A stretch of DNA of 64,000 nt. Origin: Isoetes taiwanensis (taxonomy: Eukaryota > Streptophyta > Lycopodiopsida > Isoetales > Isoetaceae). The stretch is taken from NCBI GenBank assembly GCA_021234155.1, contig JAJEKV010000054.1, positions 496,001-560,000 on the forward strand. Reading direction: 5' to 3'. Both the position numbers and the translations under genes were made by a program. Below the pieces are notes generated by a model. The model searched no databases, was not told where the DNA came from, and saw nothing but the letters and a program-made list of their open reading frames with translations. Shown here in pieces: positions 52,915 to 64,000 of the stretch. Every line of letters starts with the position of its first letter. Position 1 is the stretch's first letter.

Positions 52915-55643
52915 CAGGGATAGGTTCTATACGTACAAAATTAAAATTCCTGACGTATAAAGTCAAAAAATACGTATTTTTTAATAAAATACGTATTTAA
53001 CGTATTAAAACCTCGCCGGCCGGAAAAAAAAAATTTGGCGTCTGGCGAAAAGCTTAAAAGCGTCTGCGAAAATTTTTCGCGTCGCGAAAAAAAAAACCAG
53101 CGTCAAAAAAAAAAAAAAAAAAAAACCTTTAAAATTTGGACATCCAAACTTTTCACCTTCCATGAACCTTATTCAAGGAACATTTTAGGTCAATTTGCAG
53201 TCCTAGACTAAAACAGGTGTGCCTTTAATCTAGGCCTTAAAATATGTACACAAGCCATAAAATCAAAAGAACCTTTTGTATTACTGAAATCATTGGAAAT
53301 GTACAACAAAGAAACAGCAGTGTATGCTTTTTGCAATTTGAAGACTAAATTAAAACAAAAAGGTTTCAATAATTATAATATAGAGTTAAGAATACATCCT
53401 GTAGTGGCCTCTGGCATGTAATTCAGTCTGAATCCTTTCAGCTTTAGAATAATGCTTTTCTAGTCATTGATGGAAAAACATAACAAGGAGCAAGAAATCT
53501 TGTTACCTGCAGCAAACCATAGGAACATTAGCCTTAGTCAGGGTAAAGACCTAAGCACTAGCAGGTAAGCATAGATTTCTTGGGCTCTTCGCCCTTCACC
53601 TTGCTTGTTTAAATAAGCAAAGTAGACAGATCAAATTCCTGCCCTTAATTTACAGCAGTTGGTAAGTCACTTAAACTATTTAAGTGTTAGTATCTAAAGA
53701 AACTCCTCCATTCGATTTGAGGAGAGACCCAAACGCTGCCCTAAATTCAAAATATAACAGCCCAGCAGCAATAAACCCCTTATTTTCAAGTTTAAGTTCA
53801 TTTATTTTTTCAGATCTGTCATTCTAGCATGCATTGATCTATCTTATTCAGCCTCCTGCACTTGAAGTATAAGGAAACCACTCCAGCATTACAATTTCCC
53901 TTAATTAGTGGTAGAATCACCTTAGTTATCATAATAGAAATGGTACTAAAATTATTGCAGAATCCCCTTAATCAATCATAATAGAAATGGATCTAATATT
54001 ATTGCAGCAATAAATTGCATAACTAGAGATGTAGTTCTGAGATCTATTATAATATGTATCATAGGAACACACTAAACTATTTTTGATAATGCTTACAAGC
54101 AAGCTTCAAGATATTAAATCTGTGAATAACCATCAAAAGCCAAAGGTAACTTAAGCAATATGCAGTCAAACCTGATGAGTTTGAAGCTGTTTCCCCTTGT
54201 CTTGAGCAGATGCTTTTGCTTTTTTGTTGGGAGGGACATATTTGATGCTCTTTTCTCCATCATCCAGCTCCTCTATGGATAAAGAATTCTGAACAATGTC
54301 TTGTGCTACACTTTCCTGATCTGTGCATTGGATGAGATCTTGCACAGATTTAACTACTGAACCAGTGGCCTTGACAGGATCTCTTCTCTGCCTCTGGAGT
54401 AACAGCGGTCCTATGATATTGGAAGAATTTGCTCTTCATTTTTGTAGAGCTGGCTTTTTCTTCCTCGATCCTCTTTCTTGTTGCCATATTTAGATCACCT
54501 TTTTTGCGAGTCATCCTATCCAATCTATCTAAGGCAGAAAGCCAGCTAACAGCCCAGCGGCAATGCAAGCATCTTTACCAATCTATCTAAAGCTGAAAGA
54601 CAGCTAAAAGCCCAGCGGCCATGCAGGCATCTGCTCTTGGCGAATTCCATATTTTCCTATTATATAAGAAGGAAAGGTGAGTACCTATTACCGACAGTAC
54701 TTTGAGTTTGGCTCCGAACCACTTCCGCATGTCGTGTCTTTTGCCCACGATAATAGCTCTATTCAGTTCTTGATCTGTTACGATCTTTTTCAGAAAACCC
54801 TAATGTTTTGCCATTGTTAATGGTTTGTCAAAAAATAGATGCTTCGTCATCACAACCTTGACTATCTTAAATATTTTAAATGACCAAAAATAATACTATG
54901 TGCATATTTCAAGCATCACCTCCATATGCTCACCTCCAAGTTAAATTGCAAATGTCTTAATCCCCTAAGCTTCAACGGTGTGAAGACTTCAATCTGTAGG
55001 CCACTGTTTATTTAATCAGAACACCATAAAGATATATCTGTTGAACATATAATTAATGGGTATATGAAGTTTTGGAATCAAATAACCCCTATATCCGTGC
55101 AAACTTTAGATTAAACCAACCATGGCTCAATTAATGCCATAGGTTCTAAGTTATTCAAAGGTTATAAATAGACCTTTGAATATTTATACATATTATGGAA
55201 ACTGTGTTTTGTTCCCAATGGGAATGCCATCCATTGTATGACAACAACATGTTAATAAATAAATAAAAAAAAAAAAAAAAAAAAATCACGTTATTTTCGC
55301 AGACGCAAAAAAAAAAAAAAAAAAATTTTTTTTTTTTTTTTTCACAATTCGTCTGTAATTTTCAGATCGCGTCTCTGCGAAAATATTTTCGCGTCGCGCG
55401 ATCTGAAGGTTTCGGCGTCTGTGATTTTTTTTTTTTCACAGACGCGGTTTTTTCAGCGTTTCAGCGACGCGAAAAATTTCACAGACGCTTTCACGTTGTT
55501 TTCAGCAGACGCGAAAATCTTCCGACAGCCGAATTTTTTTTGCGAGATTTTTTTACGTTTTATCGGCAAATATGTCTGTCAGTATCATACAATTCATAAT
55601 GTGATTCCGTATAAAGCATTACAGCGTATTGAACCTATCCCTG
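52915..55643. mobile_element. hAT-like DNA transposon, 2.7 kb
   Basis: The ends CAGGGATAGGTTCTATACG and, inverted, CAGGGATAGGTTCAATACG form a TIR with one mismatch. The 8-bp TSD GAGAGAAC is exact (52907-52914, 55644-55651), and the empty site is seen in B near 38757. Subterminal zones repeat GCGTCTG/CAGACGC and GCGAAAA motifs. 8-bp TSDs and CAGGG ends are typical of hAT. No hAT transposase is recognisable; the interior (53.1-55.2 kb) is AT-rich and partly gene-like. Confidence 0.9.
54172..54568 (-). other. Possible captured gene fragment in hAT-like element
   Basis: Two overlapping minus-strand frames look protein-like: one with MTRKKGDLNMATRKRIEEEK, the next with SVQDLIQCTDQESVAQDIVQ and YVPPNKKAKASAQDKGKQLQ. 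The second is open up to CAG followed by GTTTGA, a plausible splice donor at 54171. A Lys-rich nuclear-type protein fragment is the impression; no family recognised. A local 58-bp duplication lies at about 54520-54640. Confidence 0.4.
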
Positions 55644-56572
55644 GAGAGAACAGCACCAATGGCAAAAGCAGAGACGTCAACATGAACGTGGAAAGGCTTG
55701 TTCCATTGAGGAGGAACAAGGACCGGGGCACGAGGTAAATGCGGCTTCAACCGGCGGCTTCGGCTTTGGGAATTCCAAGCCCAAGTGGATTCATCACCCG
55801 TGAGTTTATGAATGGGGTCAGCGATAGCTGCAAGTCCAGGAATGAAGGTAGAATAGTAATTGACCTTACCCAGGAAAGAGCGTGTCTCTTTGATATTAGA
55901 CGGTGCTTGAGCTTTCAGTACACAACTGATTTTAGCAGGATCCGTGGTGATGCCTTCTTTACTGACCACATGACCCAACAGAACACCTGAGGTGACGCAG
56001 AAAGTGCACTTCTCAGGATTGAGACTAATGCCAGATTCATCACATTTTTGAAAGACAAGCTCCAATTTGTCCAAGTGATCATCCATGGAGCTGTAGGCAG
56101 AAAAATCATCTTGGAAGATCTGAAGAAAAGGTTTATCCTTCATAAAGTCTTGAAAAACAGAGAGCATGATGCGCTGAAAGGTTGAAGGAGAGTTTGACAA
56201 ACCAAAAGGGACCACCTTGTAGGCAAAAGTGCCCCACGGGGTGGTGAAGGTAGTTTTGAGTTGATCTGCTTGCTTGATAGAAATTTGATTGTACCCAGAA
56301 AAACCATCCATGAAAGAGTACATCTCATGACCAGCAACTTCTTCAAGAACCTGGTCAGTGAAGGGAAGCGGAAAGTGATCACGCTCCGTGGCTTGATTGA
56401 GTTTTCGGTAATCCACACAAACACGGATCTTACCATTGTGTTTGAGAGCAATGACTATGGGGCTCACCCATTCAGAATGTTTGACCTCATAAATCAGGCC
56501 AGTAACCAAGAGTTTGTCAATTTCAGCCTTGACGCGGTCACGGTAATTTGGGTTGAGCCTGTACTGTCGTTG

Positions 56573-56575
56573 CTA
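56573..56575 (-). promoter_or_regulatory. In-frame UAG between protease and RT (D)
   Basis: The minus strand reads CCGATC TAG CAACGACAG, as in B and C. Confidence 0.7.
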
Positions 56576-59500
56576 GATCGGCCGTGCATCAGATTTGGTG
56601 GGAATGGTGAGTTCCCCCAATTCTTTTTTGATACCTCGAAGGTCTTTGTAGCTCCAAGCAAAAATATGTTTGAATTTCTTGAACAGCGTCACAGCGCGTC
56701 CTTTATAGGTCGGTGGAAGTTTAGCAGCTAAGCGGACTGGTTGATTGTTTCAATGTCCACGATTTCCACTTCTGGAGTTTGAATATGAGGAACAACCTCC
56801 GTGTCCTGAACCTGATGAGCAGGAGGCTGAAGCATGACGGGAGGAGCAGCATTTTGCGTGGTGAAGAAAAGAGGTTGTTGAGCGTCATCAAGCAAGGGTT
56901 GCTTCATGACAGCATGAACATCAACTGACTCGGAAGAAGAAAGTGGGTCAGAAAAATGATCAAGACGTTGAATGCGATTGCAGGAAGCCAGGTAAGGGTC
57001 CAAAAGAGCCGCCACAGCCTGGTCCTGATCGAGCGTCATGTCACCCCAAGGATCAGCATACTCAGGGTAAGATGAGAGAGGGAGACCCGCTGGAGGAGCT
57101 TGAACATGATAAATATTTTGTGCTTCTTCCGAGTCAGTGTCAGAGATGGAAGGTTCAGCATTCTCGACAGAGATCAATTGGCCAGTTTCCAGATCCATTG
57201 TGGCATTGAGATGGCCATCGGTGATAACAAGTTGGTCCGTGGCCCAGTAATGAATACTCTTGGCCTGGCGGAGAAAAGGTCGTCCAACCAGCATTTCATA
57301 GTCACCGGGATCTTCGCCGGCTTTCCAAACACCAAATTCCAAGGGGAATTTGAGATCACCAATGCTGATGTGGAGAAGAGGAGTGACACCTTGAGGACGC
57401 GTGATATGGCCATTGGCCAACTTGATGTCATAAGAGGCACGGTATAATTGTTTGATGCCCAGTTGCTTCCGGAGTTTATCAGTAATGAGATTGACGGCAC
57501 TACCACCATCAATTTGGACATGATTGACTTGCTGATTGCCCACCGTGGGGGTTGAAGTTGCAATAGTGCCAACCAGAACCGTGGGAAGAGGTAACTGATC
57601 TTTGAGAGCCGGACAGAGTTTCAAAATGGTAGCCAGGCTCAAAGGAATCTTGATCTTGGCAAGTTCTTCCTGGAGTTCCAAGGGAACATGTGAAAAAGGA
57701 TCCGCAGGGTCCAGTGGAGCCGGAGTCTGTGGTAAGGAAGCGGAGACTTCTTTGAGAAGCTCAACCTCAGCAGCAATGTTTGGATATGGCTGAGAGCGTG
57801 CACTGGTGGATGATGACGGCGCGGCCTGACGCTGCTGAGCCCGAGTGGTGGCGTGAACATTGGCCAAGGTGCGACCTTCCGCAGCCTGCATGAGTTTCAG
57901 AATACTTTGTCTCACTTTAGGCATGACGTGAGGCATGAGTTTGTCAAGATCAGGTGCAAAATGAACTTTTCTATCTTCGTCATGAGGGACAGTTTCCACA
58001 GCAAAAGCAGGTTGCGTGTCATGAGGAATAATGGTCAAAGGGCGTGAAGCCCGAGTGTGACGTGCAACGAGACCAACCCAATTAGACTGCTGGACTGGAG
58101 GGTTGAGGGCCTGATAAATCTCTTCTTGAGCTTGTTGATCCATAGGATTGGAGGTAGATGCAACTTGCTGAGGGCGCTGTTGTTGAGGCGGCCGTGGGGG
58201 CTTCTTCAGAACAAGACGGGGGCCTTGTTTACCATTAGCCACCCACAGTTGATAAGCCGTGAGGCGTACAGAAGCAGGCTGAGTGGAACCAGGGAGCTGG
58301 ACTTGAACTTGAGGAAGTTGAGGACACGCCGTGGTGGTGTGACCTCATTCATGACAATGATAACATTGAGCCTTAGAAGGATCAAAGGGAGGACGATTGC
58401 CCTGTCCTCGTGGTTGCTGAGATTGTTGCGTTGGTTGATACTGCTGCGGTGGTTGAGACTGATATTGCTGAGGTTGATATGACTGTTGTTGTTGAGGCGT
58501 GGTCTGGACTTGAAAGACCATTTTATTCCGAAAAGGTGTAGGATGAGAACGAGTGCATTCTTCCGTGGCGTGATTGCACATATTGCATCGTTTACAATGA
58601 GGAGGTCCATTGGAGGAGTTGCATTCATTTCCCAGATGACCTTGATATTTACAAATAGTGCACCAGATGTGAGCACGTTGTGGATTTGCTTGCTGAGGCT
58701 GAACAGAGTTCTGGGGAACCATGACGGGGGGCATGAAAGGGAGTTCCTGGAGAGCAACACCCCTAGAAGAAACATTGACCGAGTGATTGACCAATTCAAT
58801 GGCCTGCTCCATAGACTTGGGACGCATGTATTCTGTCATGAGTCGAATGGCAGGAGGAAGGTCCTGCAGAAACCAGACGAGGATCTGGCTTTGCGTGGGG
58901 TACTCCTGGAGTTTACTGACGAGAATGTGAAGACGGTCCGCAAAATCCCTGGCGGACTCCGTGGGCTCTTGTTGAAGGTCATTGAGTTGCTTGAGGAGTA
59001 ACTGATCATCGTCCGTGGTGCCATAATGAGACAGAAAGGCAGTTTTCATTTCTTGCCAACTCTGTTATGGTCGAAAAGATATGAAATTTAAGTTGTGGCT
59101 GCGCATGACCATTCAGAATGGCCAAGGCTTCAAATTCCTCCATGTGGGCTTGAGCACTCTGATCCAGAGGTTTACCTTTAGTGTTGCCGAAAGTTGGATA
59201 AGTCAGCTTCAAATTAGGAGTGGGCGATGAAGGCGGAACTGGCGCATAGAGAGGTGGATTCGATGGAGGATATGTAGAAGCATAGAGAGGTGGAACAGTC
59301 TGAGACTGAGAGCCAGGGGGTGGAACTGAAAAAACATGTGGTCCAGCAAAAGTAGCATCTGGTGGGGAAGGGCCTTGAGAGCCATCCTCTTGAGGCTTGA
59401 GATCAGTGGTTTGGTAAACAGGAAGAGCATGCTGAAAAGATAGAGAGGACTGAAAGTCGTGAACGTGGGTAGGGCCAAAAGACACGTGATGATAGCCCAT

Positions 59501-59842
59501 TCCCCCGGGAGGTGAAGAAGGTTGTGATGGGAGAGGGGTGTGGCCTGAAGGGATATTGATATAGGTGCTGTCAAGAGTCTGGAAATAGTGAGGCGTGGGC
59601 TGAACAGGGGTATGTTGTGGAGATTGCGGTTGTGAACAATAACGACACACCGGGGGATACCCTGGTCGAGAATGAACACGAGGGGTAGGAGGGGCCGACT
59701 GAGCTCTTGAGCGGATACGACCTCCCTCGATGTCATAAGCAGTGTCATACATATTCCGAACAGCCTCGCATCTTTGATGGCGCTCCAGGCGAGCCGCCGT
59801 TTGGCAGAGAAGTTCTTCAGGAGTGAAACCTCGAGCCGACAT
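56576..59842 (-). pseudogene. gag: Element D gag-protease (broken)
   Basis: ATG at 59842 (MSARGFTPEELLCQ). Same leader, capsid, three CCHC knuckles and IDGGSAVNLIT protease as B. Damage: a deletion of about 90 bp and shift near 59070, a TGA for Trp in the third knuckle (58347, CYHCHE then stop then GHTTTAC), and a one-base deletion near 56748. Confidence 0.9.
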
Positions 59843-59868
59843 GATGGAAGAAAGATCAGACCCGGCAG

Positions 59869-60441
59869 TGTTAGTCCTGTGCCTCCTGGTACAGGACTAT
59901 TCATGCATACGTCAGACCAGATCAAGCTCAAAGATCCTCAGTCAACCACGGGTCAGACATCCAAGCCTCCATGAAGAAGACTAAGCGGCGAGCCACCTTG
60001 ATCAAAGCCTTTGGTGTCAACAAGAGCGCGCTCGGACAAGTGACTGACCCGTCGCCAGCGTCGGCGTCGGCGTGATTCTAGGCACTTCAAGAGGCACCGC
60101 CAATATTCTGCAAATCGGGCCTCCTTCCGAGTCGGGCAGAGATCGGTCGAGTGTCTATATTGGGCCCAAGGCCATTGTACTATATATATGAGTAGAGTTA
60201 GCTCATAAGTTTTTAGATGAGTTTTGAGTCTTGTCTCCTTTCGGTTTTCTCTCTCTATTGCGAGAGCTCATGTATTTTCATCATTGATATCAAGGAAGCT
60301 TATCATCTTTCTCTCAATTGTTCTGTTCTCTTCTTTTTCTTCTCTTTCGCCAAATCCGTGACATAGTCCCGGACTCTCTGTTAGATCCACGGGTCCTCCG
60401 AGAGGGCTGTCTTCCAGGAGTTCGAACCCGGACCCCAAACA
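59869..60441 (+). repeat. Element E 5' LTR
   Basis: Starts TGTTAGTCCTGTGCC and ends GACCCCAAACA. It contains ACTATATATATGAG (TATA-like, about 60178). It is more diverged from the B, C and D LTRs than these are from one another. Confidence 0.92.
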
Positions 60442-60483
60442 CTGCATGCCGCTGCCGGGTGCGATTTTCTCCTACTTTCTTAC

Positions 60484-63400
60484 ATGTCGCCATATGCGTC
60501 CGTAATTTCACGCGGAAGAACTCCTTTCTCGAGCGGCATCTCGCTTGGGCGCCATCGGCGTCGGGAAAGCTGTTGGCGACATGTATGGATACGCTTATGA
60601 CATAGAGGAGGCCATCTTCCGGTCTAGGGCTCGATCGCGCCACCCACCCCTCGTGTCGGTCTCGTCCCGGTTCCCGCCATGCAGCGTGCAAACATTGCTC
60701 ACAACCTCGGTCCCCTCATCACTATCGGGAGCCTTATCCGGCTCAACCTTCTCAACCGTACTTTCACACCCCCGAACATGCCTACATCCATCATTCTTGG
60801 GCCATCGCCTCTTCCGCCCATAACCATCATCTCCCCGGGGCACCGCGGCTATCCACATGTCTCCTTTCGCCTACCGGGAATATCCTTTCCCCTACGTTTC
60901 CCACGGCTCTTCCTGTTTACAACCTTACAGATCTCAAAACCAATGCTCCGGCTACTTCAGTTTCTCAACCGCAGTCACCCCTTCATCAGGGTCCGTCAGG
61001 CACAATGCCACATCCACCTCAACCTCAATATCCTCACTATCCTGTTCCTGTCCAGCCCAGCACTTTCACATCTACCTTTCAGACTCTACGAACCGACTTA
61101 TCCCACCTTTGGCAACACGAAGGCAAACCGTTAGACCAAAGTGCTCGGGGCCCACATGGAAGAATTTGAGGCTCTAGCTGTCCTAAATGGTCACGCGCAA
61201 CCTCAACTGAAATTCCACATCTTTTCCACCACACTGCGTGGCTCTCCTCATCAATGGCTCATGTCCAACAAAAGCCATTGGAAACAAGACTGGTCGCGAA
61301 ATGCGCACTGCTTTTCTCTCTCATTACGGGACCACGGATGATGATCAACTTCATCTCAAGCAACTCAATGAACTTCAACAAGAGCCCACTGAGATCCGCC
61401 CGGGGATTTTTGCGGATCGACTTCACATTCGCTTTCGATAAGCTCAAGGAGTACCCTACACGAGCAGATTTTGGTGCGGTTTCTCCAAGGACTTCCTCTG
61501 CTATTCGACTAATGATGAATACCTGCGCCCCAAAACTTTGGAGCGGGCTATCGACCTTGTCAATCACTTTCCGTCAATGTTTCCTCAGGCGTGGCTCTTC
61601 AAGAGCTCCGTTCATTCCCACCGTCATGGTTCCACAAGCGGTACATTTCAGCCTCAACACGCTAATCCACAGCGATCAAATCGGTGCCATATTTGCAAAT
61701 ATCAAGGCCATTTGGCCAATGAGTGCAACTCCACCAATGGCGCCTCATTGCAAGCGATGCAACATGTGCAATCATGCCACGGAAGAGTGCACTCGCACTC
61801 ATCACCGTTCGCAACAAAATGGTTTATCAAATGCAAACCACACCTCAGCCACAATCGCACTATCGGCGGCCACCTCTTGGTGCAGCCCATAACTCTATCG
61901 ACGCGGGACCAACCCGGGGATCCAACCAACGTCCTCCTTTTTGATCCTTCTAAAGCTCGGTGCTATCTTTGTCAAGAATGGGGTCATACCACCCCGGCGT
62001 GTCCTCAACTTCCACGGGTTCGGTGCGGCTTCACGGTACCAATCGGGCCGCATCGGTCCGCCTCACGGCTTACCAACTCTGGCTAGCTAATGGCAAACAA
62101 GGCCCGCGACCAGTTCTTAAGAAGCCACCAAGAGCGCCTCAGCAATCACGCTATCAACCCGCTCCAGCAAATCAACCTCAGCTGGATCAACAAGCCCAAG
62201 AGGAAATTTTTTCAGGCACTTAATCCTCCCGCATCTGACCATCAAATTGGGTTGGTCTCGGTTTCACGCCGGACCAAGGCATCCGTCCCTTGACTATTAT
62301 TCGGAAGGACACGCAAACCCGCCTTTGCGGTTGACACCATTCCTCATGAGGGCCGAAAAAAGGTTCACTTTGCACCGACTTGGAAAAGCTCATGCCAAAT
62401 GTCATGCCCAAAGTTCGCCAAAGCATTTTGAATCTCATGCAAGCTGCTGAAGGCCGCACATTGGCCAATGTTCATGCCACCACTAGAGCTCAACAAAGAC
62501 AAGATACCCCTTCAACATCTCACCCTCCACGCTCTCAGACATATCCCAATATTGCAGACGAGGTTGACTTACTCAAAGAAGTTGTTGCTTCCACGCCACG
62601 CACTCCGCACTGGTGGAACCAGCGGATCCTTTTTCTCATGTACCTCTCGAACTCCAAGAGGAGCTTGCCAAGATCAAAATTCCTTTAAGCTTGGCAACCA
62701 TTTTAAAACTCGTCACGCTCTCAAGGACCGGTTACCACTCCCAACCGTTTTTAGTTGGGGCTGTAGCTACCTCTACACCCACGGTCCATGCAGCGGTGGG
62801 AAATCAGCAAGTCAACCATGTTCAAATCGATGGAGGTAGTGCGGTCAATCTCATCACGGATAAACTCCGCAAACAAATGGGCATCACACAACTCTTTCGA
62901 TTGCCCCATATGACATCAAATTGGCTAATGGCCATATCACGAGACCTCAAAGGCGTCACACCTATTCTTCACATCAACATTGGTGATCTCCGCTTTCCCA
63001 TGGAATTTGGAGTTTGGAAAGGCTGGTGAAGATCCGGTGACTATGAAATCTTGGTGGGAAGACCCTTTCTCCGCCGGGCAAAGAGTATCCATTCTTGGGC
63101 CACGGACGGTTAGTCATCCACAGATGGTCATCTCAATGCCACCATGGACTTGCAAAAAGCGGGATCATTTACGTTGACAATGCGGAACCCTCTCTCTCGG
63201 ACACGATTCGAAGGCGCCGTAATATTTATCAAGTTCGGGCTCCCCTGGCGGCGCGCGCCTCGTCATCCTACCCGAATATCGATCCTTGGGGAGAAATGAC
63301 TCTTGATCGGGACCGGGATGTGGCTGCCTTGCTTGACCCCCTACGGCTCCTTGCAATGAATCCCAGCGTTGATCACTTTTCGATCGCGACACTCCACGCA

Positions 63401-64000
63401 ACTCTGTTGATGTACACGCGGTCATGAAGCAACCAACGCTAGATAAAACCGAGCAACCTCTCTTTTTCACCACGCAAAGTGCCCGCATCGGTTATGCTTC
63501 AACCTCCCCGCACACATTGTCGGGATAATGAAGTCATACCCCATATTGGACTCGAAGTCGAGATTGTGGATGTTGGCAACAATCAACTGTCGCATTCTTT
63601 TGCAAACCTTAGGCTCCTTATCGTCCACGAGGGCCGTCCGCATTTGTTCAAAAATTCAAACACATTTTCACGGAGTTACAAAGATCTTGGGGAATCAACA
63701 AAAGCTTGGGGAACTCACCATTCCTACCAAATCGATGATGCGACCCGATTAGTAGCAACGGCAGTCTGTGCTCAACCCTAATTACCGTGATCGCGTCAAG
63801 GCGGAAATTGACAAACTCCTTGCTGCAGGTTTGATCTATGAGGTCAAACATTCTGAATGGGTGAGCCCTATCGTCATTGCCCTTAAGCACAATGGTAAGA
63901 TCCGCGTCTGTGTAGACTATCGGAAACTCAATCAGGCCACGGAGCGTGATCATTTTCCACTTCCTTCACAGACCAAGTTCGGAAGAAGTGGTGGACATGA
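60484..64000 (+). pseudogene. Element E gag-protease-RT remnant
   Basis: Pieces of the family gag are recognisable in changing frames: MEEFEALAVLNGHAQPQLKF (61156), CHICKYQGHLANEC (61687), CKRCNMCNHATEEC (about 61750) and CYLCQEWGHTTPAC (about 61960). The protease QIDGGSAVNLIT is at about 62826 and the TAG-CAACGG junction at about 63752. RT begins at about 63790 (EVKHSEWVSPIVIALKHN, RVCVDYRKLNQ) and runs off the end. Indels occur every 50-200 bases, so nothing here is translatable as a whole. Confidence 0.88.

Larger units (their letters stand above)
51189..56575 (-). pseudogene. pol: Element D RT-RNase H-integrase, split by hAT
   Basis: RT runs from the UAG at 56573 to 55652: VDYRKLNQ, GFSGYNQI, FGLSNSPSTFQR, then FQDDFSAY (near 56100). 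The hAT-like element cuts RNase H after AIGAVLS. RNase H resumes at 52914 (YLLGSHIKFFVDHQALLYL). The integrase (52440-51189) is intact from the finger (CDVCQRVGKP) through D, D, E (GMDFVGPMDP, LVSDRGVHFVN, GNGLAESTNK) to the end DTDTTDSD. A 21-bp direct duplication (about 51680-51721) repeats SFKIANT. A 30-bp deletion and frameshift lie between RNase H and integrase. Confidence 0.9.
46638..64000 (-). mobile_element. Element D: Ty3/gypsy, same family as B and C (runs off window)
   Basis: The 3' LTR is at 46638-47230 and the gag start at 59842. Order and content match C, including the extra ORF and antisense gene. A hAT-like element (52915-55643) sits in RNase H. At 59868 the primer-site sequence CAGACCCGGCAG is cut by element E, so D's 5' LTR should lie to the right of the window. 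CCATC (46633-46637) would be its TSD. Confidence 0.9.
59869..64000 (+). mobile_element. Element E: family relative in plus orientation, truncated by window
   Basis: A 573-bp LTR (59869-60441), a decayed primer site (TGCATGCCGCTGCCGGGTGC) and a strongly degenerate gag-protease-RT. It is inserted at D's primer-binding site; GGCAG (59864-59868) would be its TSD. Its 3' LTR is outside the window. Confidence 0.85.

Noticed and set aside
1-64000. CRISPR arrays or prokaryotic operons
   Set aside because: The tandem repeats lack spacer structure and all coding content is plant transposable-element type.

Overview
The window is repeat-dense nuclear DNA of a land plant. The evidence is Ty3/gypsy elements (one a chromovirus primed from a site resembling the plant initiator-Met tRNA primer site), Ty1/copia remnants, CACTA-like and hAT-like DNA transposons, and stop codons whose pattern fits deamination of methylated CHG sites. 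I cannot name the species. There is no rRNA, no convincing tRNA, no CRISPR array and no clear intact host gene. Most of the window is a Russian doll of nested insertions, and several of their target-site duplications (TSDs) can be read directly.

Layout. (1) 1-5.3 kb: a CACTA-like end built on a palindromic 107-bp repeat, a broken Ty1/copia piece (2.3-3.4 kb) and part of a coiled-coil ORF. (2) 5324-44496: element A, a chromovirus of about 13 kb once its insertions are removed, flanked by the TSD TGTAA. It carries element F in its 5' LTR, element C (19756-30901, TSD AGCAG) downstream of pol, and element B (31907-43613, TSD GCTAT) in its 3' LTR. B itself carries a 4.6-kb CACTA-like transposon (TSD TGT) and a 247-bp MITE (8-bp TSD). 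(3) 44.5-46.6 kb: the other half of the ORF that A split, then the 3' part of a minus-strand copia element. (4) 46638 to the end: element D, same family as B and C, inserted in that copia element; it carries a 2.7-kb hAT-like transposon (8-bp TSD) and, at its primer-binding site, a plus-strand relative, E, that runs off the window.

The most unusual content is in element A. Between its primer-binding site and gag it has about 4 kb of extra coding sequence. The first ORF ends in an almost complete histone H3 (tail with a K9-like ARKS motif, full histone fold). A later ORF has a segment that could be another, very diverged histone fold. The integrase of the same element ends in a chromodomain, the kind of module that reads H3 tails.

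The B/C/D/E family is also unusual. It has a gag with three CCHC knuckles, an in-frame UAG-CAA between protease and reverse transcriptase at the same place in every copy, an FQDD reverse-transcriptase box, and an extra protein of about 1060 residues downstream of pol whose C-terminus is encoded inside the LTR. Between pol and that ORF, on the opposite strand, lies a small Cys-rich gene with its own CCAAT/TATA promoter; its C and D copies differ mainly at synonymous positions.
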